From Planctomycetota bacterium (GTDB lineage: Bacteria; Planctomycetota; UBA8742; UBA2392): 64,000 nt of DNA. The notes under the pieces were generated by a model. It saw only the letters and a program-made list of their open reading frames with translations. It was not told where the DNA came from and searched no databases. Where the stretch lies: the NCBI GenBank assembly GCA_020638635.1, contig JACKIE010000014.1, forward strand, positions 10,357-74,356. The letters are read 5' to 3'. Below are positions 16,763-27,366 of this stretch, one piece after another; positions within the stretch are counted from its first letter, which is position 1; each line of letters begins with the position of its first letter. A program made the position numbers and the translations under genes.

Positions 16763-16796
16763 CAACTTGGCGGTGGCACCGTCTACACAGTCAAGG

Positions 16797-16820
16797 TCAA
16801 AAAAGGGGTCAGGCTCCTTT
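16797..16820. repeat. REP-B element upstream of RAYT-2
   Basis: AAAAAAGGGGTCAGGCTCC followed by TTTTT, the same word as in the integrase remnant and in the RAYT-2 gene. Confidence 0.75.
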
Positions 16821-16858
16821 TTCTTGTGCATTTGGGGGCCGGTTGGTAGCTTCCTGGC

Positions 16859-17650
16859 ATGGCTCGACCTCTTCGCACCGCTCGGGGTGGCATCTGTTAC
16901 CATGTTATCAACCGGGGTAACGGCCGGGCGAACGTATTCCACAAGCCCGAAGACTTCGCGGCATTTGAACGCATCCTTTCCCTGGCCTGCGAGCGCTTCA
17001 ACATGCGCCTGCTGGCCTGGGTGCTGATGACCAACCACTTTCACCTGGTGCTCTGGCCCCGGCGCGATGGCGACCTGCAGGCCTTCATGCAGTGGGCCAC
17101 CACCTGCCATGTGCGGCGCTATCACAGGCACTACAAGGGCTCAGGGCACGTCTGGCAGGGGCGCTACCGCAGCTTCCCCATTGAACCCGGTGGGCACCTT
17201 TTGACTGTGCTGCGCTACGTCGAGCGCAACCCCGTTCGCGCAGGCATGGTCGCCAAGGCCCAGGACTGGCTGTATTCGAGCGCGCGCGAAATGGGGTCAG
17301 GCTCCGGAGCGAAAGCGGAGGTGCCTGACCCCTTTTCGGGATTCGGGGCGGGCTCGGGAGGGGGTCAGACACCTTTTCCGTCCGGCAAACCGCGCCGGCC
17401 GGGAAAGGAGCCAGACCCCGGGGAGCCAGACCCTTTTCCGCTCGCACACTGGCTCGTGGAGGGGCCGACGCCGCGGCTGCAGCCCTGGTTGCGTTTCGTG
17501 AACCGTGAGGAAGAGGCGGAGCAGTTGGCAAAGCTGCGCGAGTGCGTGAACCGGGGCTCGCCCTTCGGCGACGATCCCTGGCGTAAGAGGGTCGCACGTA
17601 AGCTGGGGCTGGAGTCCACGATTCGCCCGCGCGGACGGCCGCGAAAGTAG
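16859..17650 (+). CDS. REP-associated tyrosine transposase, RAYT-2, with in-frame REP-B insertion
   Basis: The 263-residue transposase opens with MARPLRTARGGICYHVINRG and has the HUH motif in MTNHFHLVLWP (about residues 60-64) and the tyrosine helix in VLRYVERNPVRAGMV (about 119-133). It ends with the conserved GSPFGDDPWRKRVARKLGLE and RPRGRPRK. Residues about 143-194 are glycine/proline-rich and are encoded by REP-B palindromes (17289-17435) inserted in frame between the transposase core and the C-terminal DNA-binding tail. The stop TAG is the first triplet of a REP-D palindrome. Whether the insertion leaves it active is unknown. Confidence 0.9.
   Translation: MARPLRTARGGICYHVINRGNGRANVFHKPEDFAAFERILSLACERFNMRLLAWVLMTNHFHLVLWPRRDGDLQAFMQWATTCHVRRYHRHYKGSGHVWQGRYRSFPIEPGGHLLTVLRYVERNPVRAGMVAKAQDWLYSSAREMGSGSGAKAEVPDPFSGFGAGSGGGQTPFPSGKPRRPGKEPDPGEPDPFPLAHWLVEGPTPRLQPWLRFVNREEEAEQLAKLRECVNRGSPFGDDPWRKRVARKLGLESTIRPRGRPRK
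17289..17435. repeat. REP-B repeats inside the RAYT-2 coding sequence
   Basis: Words GGGGTCAGGCTCC, GGTGCCTGACCCC, GGGGGTCAGACACC, GGAGCCAGACCCC and GGAGCCAGACCC follow one another in both orientations, all kept in frame. Confidence 0.85.
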
Positions 17651-17673
17651 GGACACGCTGCCGCGTGTCCTTA
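17648..17673. repeat. REP-D palindrome, copy 1
   Basis: TAGGGACACGCTGCCGCGTGTCCTTA, an 11-bp-arm palindrome with one mismatch. Its first triplet is the RAYT-2 stop codon. A second copy lies at 17739-17758 and a perfect one at 32786-32811; GGCAGGCTGGCAGCCTGCC (17709-17727) is another small palindrome between the two. Confidence 0.85.
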
Positions 17674-17738
17674 CGTGTTGCTGGCACTGGTCCACATCAC
17701 GAACTACAGGCAGGCTGGCAGCCTGCCCCACGGTTTGC

Positions 17739-17758
17739 GACACGCTGCCGCGTGTCCC
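17739..17758. repeat. REP-D palindrome, copy 2
   Basis: GACACGCTGCCGCGTGTCCC, in the leader region just upstream of the kinase gene. Confidence 0.75.
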
Positions 17759-17823
17759 TGCGAACGGGCCGAGCCAACCCAAAATCCGCGCGGCTGTGCG
17801 CTTCCGGCGCTATACTGCTCGCC

Positions 17824-20800
17824 ATGGTTGAGGCTGATCCCTTGCGGCATAAGGCTGTGCTGGCGGCTGTGCTGGCCGTGCAGCGCGGGTTCCTTTCGCC
17901 TGATGAGGCCGTGCGGGTTCTGGCCGATTTGAATCAAGGTGGCCCGACAGGATTGTCGGGCCCACCCGCGGACTCACCCTCCCCGCCCAATCCCATGCAG
18001 ACTTTGCTGTCCGTAACTCCCAGTTCGGCCCAGGCGGAGATTGTTGCCGAGGTGGAATCCCTGGCCGCGCAGCCCCTGGCCGAAAGCCTGGCCTCCCTGG
18101 GTGTGGACGCACAGGCGCAGTCCACGCTCTTCTCGCTGAAACCCGACACCTCCTCCGAAGCCGCCACCAGGGCCCTTTCCAGCATCGCCGACCGGCGCGA
18201 GCGCGTGGCCGAGATGACCCGCCGACTGCCCGCCGCATCCGCCAGCGGCCGCTACCAGGTCAAGAAAGAGTTCGCGCGCGGCGGCATGGGCGTGATCTGG
18301 GTGGCGCTGGATACGGCCGTGGGGCGCGAGGTGGCGCTGAAAGAGCTGCTGCCACCGCAGGCCGGGCGCGGCACCAGCCACGTCAGCGACACGCCGGAGC
18401 TGGTCGAGCGCTTCCTGCGCGAGGCCAAGGTGACCGGCCAGCTCGAGCACCCGAACATCGTGCCGGTGTACGAAATCGCCGCGCGCGAGGACGGCTCGGT
18501 GTTCTACACCATGAAGCTGGTGCGCGGCCGCACCATGGCGCACCGGCTGCTGCAGATCCAGCACAGCGAGGCGAGCCCGCAGCAGAAACTGGCCGAGCGG
18601 CTGAAGCTGCTGGACGCCTTCACGGACGTGTGCAACGCGGTGGCCTACGCGCACAGCCGGGGCGTGATCCACCGCGACCTGAAGCCCGCGAACATCATGC
18701 TGGGCGACTTCGGCGAGACCATGGTGCTTGACTGGGGCCTGGCGCGGGTGCAGGGGCAGGAGGATTCCAGCACCATCAAGCGCCGCGCCGACGAGCGGGT
18801 GTTTTCGCCATCGCTGATGCAGGAAGACCCGGACAACCGCACGCTCGACGGCGCGATCCTCGGCACGCCCGCCTACATGCCGCCTGAGCAGGCCCGCGGC
18901 GAGCTCGACAAGCTGGACGAGCGCGCCGACGTGTACGCCCTGGGCGCGATCCTGTACGAACTGCTCTCCGGCCGACCGCCCTACCAGGGCGGCACGGCGC
19001 GCGACGTGCTGGCGAAAGTGCTGGTGCTTGAGCCGGACCCGCTGCCGCCGGAAGCGCCGCCGGACCTGGTCAGCCTGGCGAACAAGGCCATGGCGCGCGA
19101 GCCCGCCCAGCGCCTGGAGTCTGCCGAGAAGCTGGCCGCCGAGGTGCTGGCGTTCCGCGACGGGCGCGAGCTCAGCGTGTATCGCTACAGCTCGCGCGAG
19201 TTGCTGAAGCGCTTCGTGCGGCGCCATAAGGCGGCCGTGAGCGTGGCAGCCGTGGCGCTGCTGCTGGGCGTCGCGGGCGGGGTGTACGCCTTCAATCGCG
19301 TGATGGGAGAGCGCGACCAGGCGCGCATCAACCTGCAATCAGCGGAACGCGAGCGCGAGGCGCGCATCGCGACGGAATTGAAGCAGCAGCAGGAGCGCGA
19401 CAAGCTGATCGAAACACGGCAGCAGGACATCACGGCGCAACGCCGGCGGCTGGACGGCCTGCAGGCGTCAAACCTGACGTCCGAGGCGACCACGCGCATC
19501 ACCGAGCTGAAGGCCCGCGGCGCCGTGGACGGCGCCCTGGCGCCCGCGGACCGCGCCGAGAACGCACGCATCGTTTCGGGGCTGCTCGCCGTGGCGGCCG
19601 CGCAAGCCGACCTGATTCGCCTGGAAACGGCCCCGGTGGCGGGACGCAGCCACGAGTTCGTGCCGGCGGAGGTGCTGGAAGCGGATCGCACCGTGCTGCG
19701 CACGACGCGATTGCGCGCGGCCGAGCTCGCGCTGCTGAACGACGACTTCGCGCTGGCCGAGTTCATCGTGGAGGGCACGGAAACCGCCGAGCGCGCCGAG
19801 TGGCTGGGGCGCATCGAGGCCGGGCGCAGCGCGCTGCTGGCGCGGCACCGGCAGAAAATCGAAGAGGCGCTCGATGACGTTCGCCAGGGACTCGCCCGGC
19901 TGGACCGCCCCAGGGGCAGCATCCGCCTGGAGGATTACGTGATCCAGCTCAGCGCGTACCGGGAAACCCAGACGGTGGAGCTGCTGGCCGAGGCTCTGCG
20001 GCCTTTCGTCGAGCGCGCGCGGACGCACGGCGACAACGCCTTCTGGAACCAGGCCGAACGCGACGAGATCGTCTTGATCTGCCGCACGCTTGGCTACCTC
20101 GAGTTGCCCGACCTGACCGTGGCCGTGCTGGCGGCGTTCATGGCTGAAATCGAGGACGTTCGCCTTGCCATCGAGTGCGGCACGGCCCTGTGCCTGACAT
20201 CCAGTGCCGCGGCATATGCGCCGCTGTCCAAGGCGCGGGAGCGGTTCAAGCCGGATAGCTACGTGTGGCGGCGCATCTCGCGATGGTTCAGCCGCGTCCC
20301 CGAACCGGCGGACCTGCCGCAACCCGCTACGGCCGGAGAGCTGGTGGAGCGCGCGGTGATCCGCAGTGAGCGCAACGACCGCGAGGGCGCCCTGCGCGAC
20401 GTGGAAGCGGCGCTGCAGCTGGAGTCGGAAAATGTAAAAGCCATGGTCTACAAGGCGCGCAACCTGTCGCCCAAGGACGCTATCCCGGTGTGTGAGCGGG
20501 CGCTGCAGATCGACCCCAGCTATGACAAAACCTATGTGGTGCTTGGCAACGGCTACTACCAGACAGGCCAGATCCAGAAGGCCATCGAGGCCACGCTCAA
20601 GGCCATTGAGCTGAACGCTGACAGCGCGACGCATCACATAAACGCCGGTTTCTACCTCCAGCGAGACGGCCAGTCAGACGCGGCCCTTGAGCACTACAAC
20701 ATCGCGGCGCGGCTTGAACCCATGGAAGCGCTGGTCTACACGAACCGCGCTGCGCTGTACCTCGGTCGCAAGATGTACGATGAGGCGGCCGCGGACCTGT

Positions 20801-21183
20801 CGCGCGCGATCGACCTTGATCCGCTGCGCGTTGAGGCCTGGTTGAACCGGGGCATCGCAAGATTCGAGACCGGGGACACGTTCGGCGCGCTGGAGGACGT
20901 CAACCGCGCGCTGGAAGTGCTACCCGGCTACGCCTGGGGCGTGAACTTCCGCTCGATGGTGTACCGGAGGATGGAGCGCAACCAGGAGGCGCTGGACGAC
21001 CTGAACTACCTGCTGCCCGGCTGGGCCCACGTTTTCACCGACGCGTACCGCAGGCGTGGCGATGTCAGGCTCACGCTCAAGGACGAAGCCGGCGCGTTGC
21101 AGGATTACCGCAAATACCTCGAGAACCAGCCCGACGCCGAAGACCGCGCCGAGGTGGAAGCGCTGGTGGCGGAACTGGAGTGA
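17824..21183 (+). CDS. Ser/Thr protein kinase with transmembrane segment and TPR tail
   Basis: The 1119-residue kinase has a kinase domain at about 143-455 with the glycine-rich loop ARGGMG, the ATP lysine in VALKELL, the catalytic loop HRDLKPAN (H283, D285), DWGLA (D303) in place of DFG, and GTPAYMPPEQA. A transmembrane segment lies at about 470-491, a coiled coil at about 495-530 and TPR units from about 835 to the end. It is a membrane receptor-type kinase typical of planctomycetes. ATG 17824 fits the domain start; longer in-frame starts would read through REP-D repeats. A palindrome at 17938-17967 is read in frame as a GGPTGLSGPP linker in the N-terminal region. Signal and substrates unknown. 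Confidence 0.93.
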   Translation: MVEADPLRHKAVLAAVLAVQRGFLSPDEAVRVLADLNQGGPTGLSGPPADSPSPPNPMQTLLSVTPSSAQAEIVAEVESLAAQPLAESLASLGVDAQAQSTLFSLKPDTSSEAATRALSSIADRRERVAEMTRRLPAASASGRYQVKKEFARGGMGVIWVALDTAVGREVALKELLPPQAGRGTSHVSDTPELVERFLREAKVTGQLEHPNIVPVYEIAAREDGSVFYTMKLVRGRTMAHRLLQIQHSEASPQQKLAERLKLLDAFTDVCNAVAYAHSRGVIHRDLKPANIMLGDFGETMVLDWGLARVQGQEDSSTIKRRADERVFSPSLMQEDPDNRTLDGAILGTPAYMPPEQARGELDKLDERADVYALGAILYELLSGRPPYQGGTARDVLAKVLVLEPDPLPPEAPPDLVSLANKAMAREPAQRLESAEKLAAEVLAFRDGRELSVYRYSSRELLKRFVRRHKAAVSVAAVALLLGVAGGVYAFNRVMGERDQARINLQSAEREREARIATELKQQQERDKLIETRQQDITAQRRRLDGLQASNLTSEATTRITELKARGAVDGALAPADRAENARIVSGLLAVAAAQADLIRLETAPVAGRSHEFVPAEVLEADRTVLRTTRLRAAELALLNDDFALAEFIVEGTETAERAEWLGRIEAGRSALLARHRQKIEEALDDVRQGLARLDRPRGSIRLEDYVIQLSAYRETQTVELLAEALRPFVERARTHGDNAFWNQAERDEIVLICRTLGYLELPDLTVAVLAAFMAEIEDVRLAIECGTALCLTSSAAAYAPLSKARERFKPDSYVWRRISRWFSRVPEPADLPQPATAGELVERAVIRSERNDREGALRDVEAALQLESENVKAMVYKARNLSPKDAIPVCERALQIDPSYDKTYVVLGNGYYQTGQIQKAIEATLKAIELNADSATHHINAGFYLQRDGQSDAALEHYNIAARLEPMEALVYTNRAALYLGRKMYDEAAADLSRAIDLDPLRVEAWLNRGIARFETGDTFGALEDVNRALEVLPGYAWGVNFRSMVYRRMERNQEALDDLNYLLPGWAHVFTDAYRRRGDVRLTLKDEAGALQDYRKYLENQPDAEDRAEVEALVAELE
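17938..17967. repeat. In-frame palindrome in the kinase gene
   Basis: GGTGGCCCGACA / TGTCGGGCCCACC around GGAT. It encodes a glycine/proline linker between the N-terminal helical part and the kinase domain. Confidence 0.75.
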
Positions 21184-21187
21184 GGTC

Positions 21188-22306
21188 CTACTTGATCAGC
21201 GCGCGCCACTCCTTGGGCACCGCCTGCACGGGTCGGATGTAGCTGAGAAACTCCATGGTTTCCGGGTCGTGCAGCGTCTCGGTGGGGATGCCGCACAGCT
21301 CGCCCTTGGCGTTGATGGTGGTGCCGCCGGAGTTGCCGGCGCTGACCAGGCAATCCGACTTGTACCACTGCAGCTCGCCCTTGCTGCTCTCGAAGCCGCT
21401 GATCACCCCGCGCGTGAGCGTGATGCTGGTCAAGCTGCGCGCGCCGCCGATGGCCGGGTAGCCCAGGCTGCGCAGCTCGTCGCCCAGCTCGCCCTCACCT
21501 GCTGCCAACGGCAGCCATACGAAGTCGGGCTTCTCGATCGGGTTGCCGTCCAGGTCGGTCTTGAGCTGCAACAGGGCGAGATCCAGCCCCTCGTCTTCCT
21601 TTAACACTTCGGCGATGTGCGTCTGCAGCGGCGTCTCGCGCGCCGAGCGCGTGAACGAAACCCACACGCGCTTGAGCGCCTTGCCGTCCTCGCCCTCGAT
21701 CACGTGCCGGTTGGTGAGGATCAGCCCCGAGGCGCTGATCACCGTGCCGCTGCCGCCGGCCCCTTCCTCGGTGTACAGCATCACGCAGGCCGCCACCGCG
21801 CGCTGCAGCGGCGTGAGCGAAACCATGGGCGCAAACGGTAGCGCGGGCGTGTCCAGCTTCGGCTTGGCGTTGAAGCTGAGCAGGATGTCGAAGCTTACTT
21901 CTTCTTCGTCGTAGGCCGCGAAGGAGCCCGCGTAGACGTACCAGGCGCCGGGCTTCAGGCCGTCCTTTTTAGTGAAGGCGAGCACCTCGTTGATGCGGGC
22001 CGTCATGGACTCGCAGATTGAGTGTTCATCCAGGTCGTCCACGCTTTCCAGCTTGTCGTCGCACAGGGCGAGGTCGATGTCGGCCGTAGCGTCGAGCACA
22101 TTGAGATAGACGGCGCTGGTGCCATCGGGGACGCTGACTTTGAAGCCCTGCAGGTCAGTGGTGCCGGAGCGTAGCTCCACGTGCAGTTTTTCGCCGGCCT
22201 TCAGGTCGAGCAGCTTCGCCGCGATCTGGATTTCGTACTCGTCATCCTGGGCAGTGGCAACACCGAGCAGCAAAGGCAGCAGCAAGCAGGCGGCAAGCAC
22301 GCGCAT
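21188..22306 (-). CDS. Secreted trypsin-like serine protease
   Basis: The 372-residue protein has a signal peptide (MRVLAACLLLPLLLGVATAQ) and an N-terminal beta-rich part resembling a bacterial pre-peptidase domain (about 25-150). A trypsin-like domain follows, with catalytic His201 (LTNRHVIEG), Asp242 (EGLDLALLQL) and Ser326 (SAGNSGGTTIN). The order and spacing match DegP/HtrA-type proteases, but no PDZ domain follows. ATG 22306 with GGAGCC close upstream is chosen over a longer frame that would precede the signal peptide. It should act in the periplasm or outside the cell; substrates unknown. It is convergent with the kinase gene, with only 4 nt between stops. Confidence 0.9.
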   Translation of the reverse strand: MRVLAACLLLPLLLGVATAQDDEYEIQIAAKLLDLKAGEKLHVELRSGTTDLQGFKVSVPDGTSAVYLNVLDATADIDLALCDDKLESVDDLDEHSICESMTARINEVLAFTKKDGLKPGAWYVYAGSFAAYDEEEVSFDILLSFNAKPKLDTPALPFAPMVSLTPLQRAVAACVMLYTEEGAGGSGTVISASGLILTNRHVIEGEDGKALKRVWVSFTRSARETPLQTHIAEVLKEDEGLDLALLQLKTDLDGNPIEKPDFVWLPLAAGEGELGDELRSLGYPAIGGARSLTSITLTRGVISGFESSKGELQWYKSDCLVSAGNSGGTTINAKGELCGIPTETLHDPETMEFLSYIRPVQAVPKEWRALIK

Positions 22307-22375
22307 GGGAGGCTCCTGTGGAAACAAGCCGCGAAGCATAGCCACGGTCAGGCACGGCACAAAGCGACTAAACAG

Positions 22376-22556
22376 AAGCCCGCCATGCCAATGGTGGGCT
22401 TTGGTTCGAAGTGTGTTCGGCGCTCGTATCCGGATTTGGACATTCTTCGCGCGCCGACGCAAAACCCGCCGTTAGCACGGCGGGCTTGGGTTTGGTGTGG
22501 CACGACCCTGCCATAACCGCAGGGTTGTTCACAAACCTGCCCCGGTGGCGGGGTTT
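22376..22556. repeat. Cluster of four small hairpins upstream of clpC
   Basis: AAGCCCGCCAT-GCCA-ATGGTGGGCTT (22376-22401), AACCCGCCGT-TAGC-ACGGCGGGCTT (22463-22487), ACCCTGC-CATAACC-GCAGGGT (22504-22524) and AACCTGCCCCGGTGGCGGGGTT (22534-22555). They share the layout of an A-start, CCCGCC stem and T-end, like serial terminators. They fill the 492-nt gap between the divergent protease and clpC genes. Confidence 0.65.
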
Positions 22557-22709
22557 TGGGCTGCAAACGGCCTTCTGGCTTGGGCATGGGGTTTGCACCC
22601 CTTAATCCCGCAGTGAAACCGGAATCACCCTCGCCTCAATGGCGTTCTTTCCACAACGCATGGCGGGCAAATCCGGGCTCACCGCGCGAAATCCTTGCAG
22701 CGCCCGTCG

Positions 22710-22738
22710 TTGACGCCCTTTCGGCCTACGGCTACCGT
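22710..22738 (+). promoter_or_regulatory. Possible clpC promoter
   Basis: TTGACG at 22710-22715 and TACCGT at 22733-22738 with a 17-nt spacer, about 60 nt before the clpC start. The -10 is weak, so this is tentative. No CIRCE or CtsR-like operator is visible. Confidence 0.3.
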
Positions 22739-22798
22739 TGTGATAGAAGATAACTACAGCCTCCGGGGGCCGTTGAAGCCGGAGATCAGAGGCGGAAC

Positions 22799-25384
<2,586 letters not shown>

Positions 25385-25403
25385 CCTTCACGCCAGATAA
25401 AGC

Positions 25404-25430
25404 AAAGCCCGGCCTGTGCGGCCGGGCTTT
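25404..25430. terminator. Terminator between clpC and the convergent gene
   Basis: AAAGCCCGGCC / GGCCGGGCTTT with a short loop, followed by TTCAG on the plus strand. It serves clpC and possibly the convergent secreted protein. Confidence 0.85.
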
Positions 25431-25445
25431 TCAGTTTGCAACTGC

Positions 25446-26486
25446 TCAGTCCTGCTGCTTTTTCAGCGGCGTGGCCAGCGCCTGCGACAGCATGTTGCTG
25501 CGCCCGGCCATGACCTCCACCTCCTGCGGTTCGCCCTTCTGGTCGCCGCTGGCGCACCAGACCGTGAATACCCCGGGCGGCACGCGCTTGATTACGAAGC
25601 GTCCGAACTGGTCCGTCATCGCGTTGCCGTTCCAGTCCGTGGCGGCCGCGACGGCCAGCGCAATCTGTACGCTGTCTGGTTGCAGGCGCAGGCTGTCCGG
25701 GTCGATGGTGTTCAGCTTGCCGGTGCAGTACACGTTGGTCCCGGACACTGTGGAGCCCTCGGAGTCAACGACCTCGCCCTCGATCGTGGTGTCCGCCGAG
25801 AAGGCGTGCAGCTGAAGCTCGATCGGGCGCTCCGGGTCCGGCGTCATCACGTTGCTCATGCAGTAGCCGGTGCGCGTGGCTGCTACCGCGAACTCGGTGA
25901 TTTCGCCGTCACGCGGCGCGTATTGGATGGCCATGGAGAAGCGCCCGTCCTTGCCCGTGGTCACGCCGCGCACCGATTCCATGGTGGGGGTGCCGCCTTC
26001 GGCGGAGCGCACGATGTAGACCGCCACACTCGCGCCGCTGAGCGGCTGGCGGTCCTGGTCCACAACGGTGCCGAATGCCACCGCTTCGCCGGCCTCACCG
26101 CCCAGGACTGAGGCGATGCCGACCTTGGTTGGCTTCGGGTAGCCGTGGGCTTCCGGGCCCGGGGCGGGTTTTTCTTCGGGTTTGGGTTCCGGCTTGGGCT
26201 CAGGCTTGGGTTCCGGCTCGGGCGCGGGCTCCGGTTTGGGTTCGGGACGCGGTCCCGGTTCCGGCCCTGGTTTCGGCCTGGGCTGAGGCTGTGGCTCAGG
26301 CGCCGGCTGGTTGGTCGGCTGCAGGGTGGCGGCGTTGCCTGCCGGCTTTTTCGGCTCAAGCTCCGCTACGCGCGGCTTGGGCACCGGCCGCGGCGCGTCA
26401 TCGGCCAGCATGAAGTAAACGGCCACACCGGCGCCGGCAACCAGCAGCACGATCAGGATGATCAGGCCAATCGGGGATTTACGCAT
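25446..26486 (-). CDS. Membrane-anchored protein with carboxypeptidase-regulatory-like domains
   Basis: The 346-residue protein has an N-terminal membrane anchor (IGLIILIVLLVAGAGVAVYF, about 6-25), then a long Pro/Glu/Lys linker of PEPKPEPK-type repeats (about 30-110), then two or three beta-sandwich units of the carboxypeptidase regulatory type (FGTVVDQDRQPLSGASVAVY; GEVVDSEGSTVSGTNVYC; FVIKRVPPGVFTVWC). The linker probably spans the envelope and the sandwich domains bind an unknown ligand outside the cytoplasm. No catalytic motif is seen. Confidence 0.8.
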   Translation of the reverse strand: MRKSPIGLIILIVLLVAGAGVAVYFMLADDAPRPVPKPRVAELEPKKPAGNAATLQPTNQPAPEPQPQPRPKPGPEPGPRPEPKPEPAPEPEPKPEPKPEPKPEEKPAPGPEAHGYPKPTKVGIASVLGGEAGEAVAFGTVVDQDRQPLSGASVAVYIVRSAEGGTPTMESVRGVTTGKDGRFSMAIQYAPRDGEITEFAVAATRTGYCMSNVMTPDPERPIELQLHAFSADTTIEGEVVDSEGSTVSGTNVYCTGKLNTIDPDSLRLQPDSVQIALAVAAATDWNGNAMTDQFGRFVIKRVPPGVFTVWCASGDQKGEPQEVEVMAGRSNMLSQALATPLKKQQD

Positions 26487-26628
26487 AGGAATGGAACGAA
26501 CGTGCGGGACCTCCCGATTGTAGAAAGGGCCAGATCAGCGCAACAGGCGGCAGGAGCCGGGCGTAAACGGAGCGGTTGAGCTGATCCCGCCCAGGATCAG
26601 CCCGCGTTGCCAAGGCTTCGGCGGGCAC

Positions 26629-26663
26629 CAATGAAATCACCCGCTTGCGCGGGTGATTTCATT
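26629..26663 (-). terminator. Hairpin directly after tRNA-Ala
   Basis: AATGAAATCACCCGC / GCGGGTGATTTCATT, a perfect 15-bp stem that overlaps the tRNA CCA end by one base. Read on the minus strand it directly follows the tRNA, as expected for its terminator, though no long U tract follows. Confidence 0.75.
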
Positions 26664-26738
26664 GGTGGACCCGAGGGGATTCGAACCCCTGACCTATGCA
26701 TTGCGAACGCATCGCTCTACCAACTGAGCTACGGGCCC
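26663..26738 (-). tRNA. tRNA-Ala (anticodon CGC)
   Basis: A 76-nt tRNA with encoded CCA. It folds with acceptor GGGCCCG/CGGGTCC, D-stem GCTC/GAGC, anticodon stem ATGCG/TGCAT around loop TTCGCAA (anticodon CGC, decoding GCG), and T-arm GGGG-TTCGAAT-CCCC. The acceptor contains the G3:U70 pair that identifies alanine tRNAs. Confidence 0.95.
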
Positions 26739-26882
26739 ACGGCAGGCCGAAAACGTACATTCCCTGCCTTAAACGGCAACAGGGCGGACGAAGGTTGCAG
26801 CGCCGCCCGCTCCGGCGCTAACCTCAGGCCCGGCCTGGGCGGGAATCGAACCCACCCGCCGGAATCCATGGAAAGGAGAGTT

Positions 26883-27275
26883 ATGCGGCGAATCAGCGTC
26901 TTTCTGGTGCTGCTCCTGGCGGGCTGCGGCGGCGCGGGCAACACGGCAGCACCCAATGTACCCGCAGGAAACCAGGACAAGCCGGCCGAAGACCCGGCGG
27001 AGCAGGCAAAACTCAAGCAGGCACGGAGTGACATGCTGCAGATAAAGGAAGGCGTCGAAAACTACTGGTTCGACCGGGGCCACTACCCGCTTGAGCTGGA
27101 GGACATCGCCAAGCTGACGGGAAACCCGATTCCCACGGACCCCTTCGGCGCGCCCTACAAGTATGAGCCGGAGCAGTTCGAATACACCATCACCTGCCTC
27201 GGCAGCGACGGCAAGGAAGGCGGCAGCGGCCCCGCCAGGGACATCGTGCTCACGAAAGAAGGCTTCCGCGACTAA
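26883..27275 (+). CDS. Lipoprotein with type II secretion GspG-like C-terminus
   Basis: The 130-residue precursor has a lipobox (VLLLAGC, Cys15), a low-complexity linker, and a C-terminal part like the major-pseudopilin end: MLQIKEGVENYWFDRGHYP, then IPTDPFGAPYKYEPEQFEYT and SDGKEGGSG. In GspG the latter region binds calcium. The prepilin cleavage site and hydrophobic pilin helix are replaced by the lipoprotein signal, so this is not a working pseudopilin. ATG 26883 has GGAGAG 3-8 nt upstream; a longer frame begins inside the tRNA region and is not credible. Confidence 0.8.
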   Translation: MRRISVFLVLLLAGCGGAGNTAAPNVPAGNQDKPAEDPAEQAKLKQARSDMLQIKEGVENYWFDRGHYPLELEDIAKLTGNPIPTDPFGAPYKYEPEQFEYTITCLGSDGKEGGSGPARDIVLTKEGFRD

Positions 27276-27366
27276 GCCCGCCGGCTGACCTTCCCCGTTA
27301 GATTCCGGCCGCGAAACACACTAGGATTACGCCCCGCGCGGGGTTCGTTTGTCATTGGGAGACGTG

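Noticed and set aside
26607..26882. N-terminal extension of the lipoprotein gene containing GGPEGIRTPDL
   Set aside because: This peptide is the familiar translation of an antisense tRNA. The tRNA-Ala is here, and the real start with lipobox and ribosome-binding site is at 26883.
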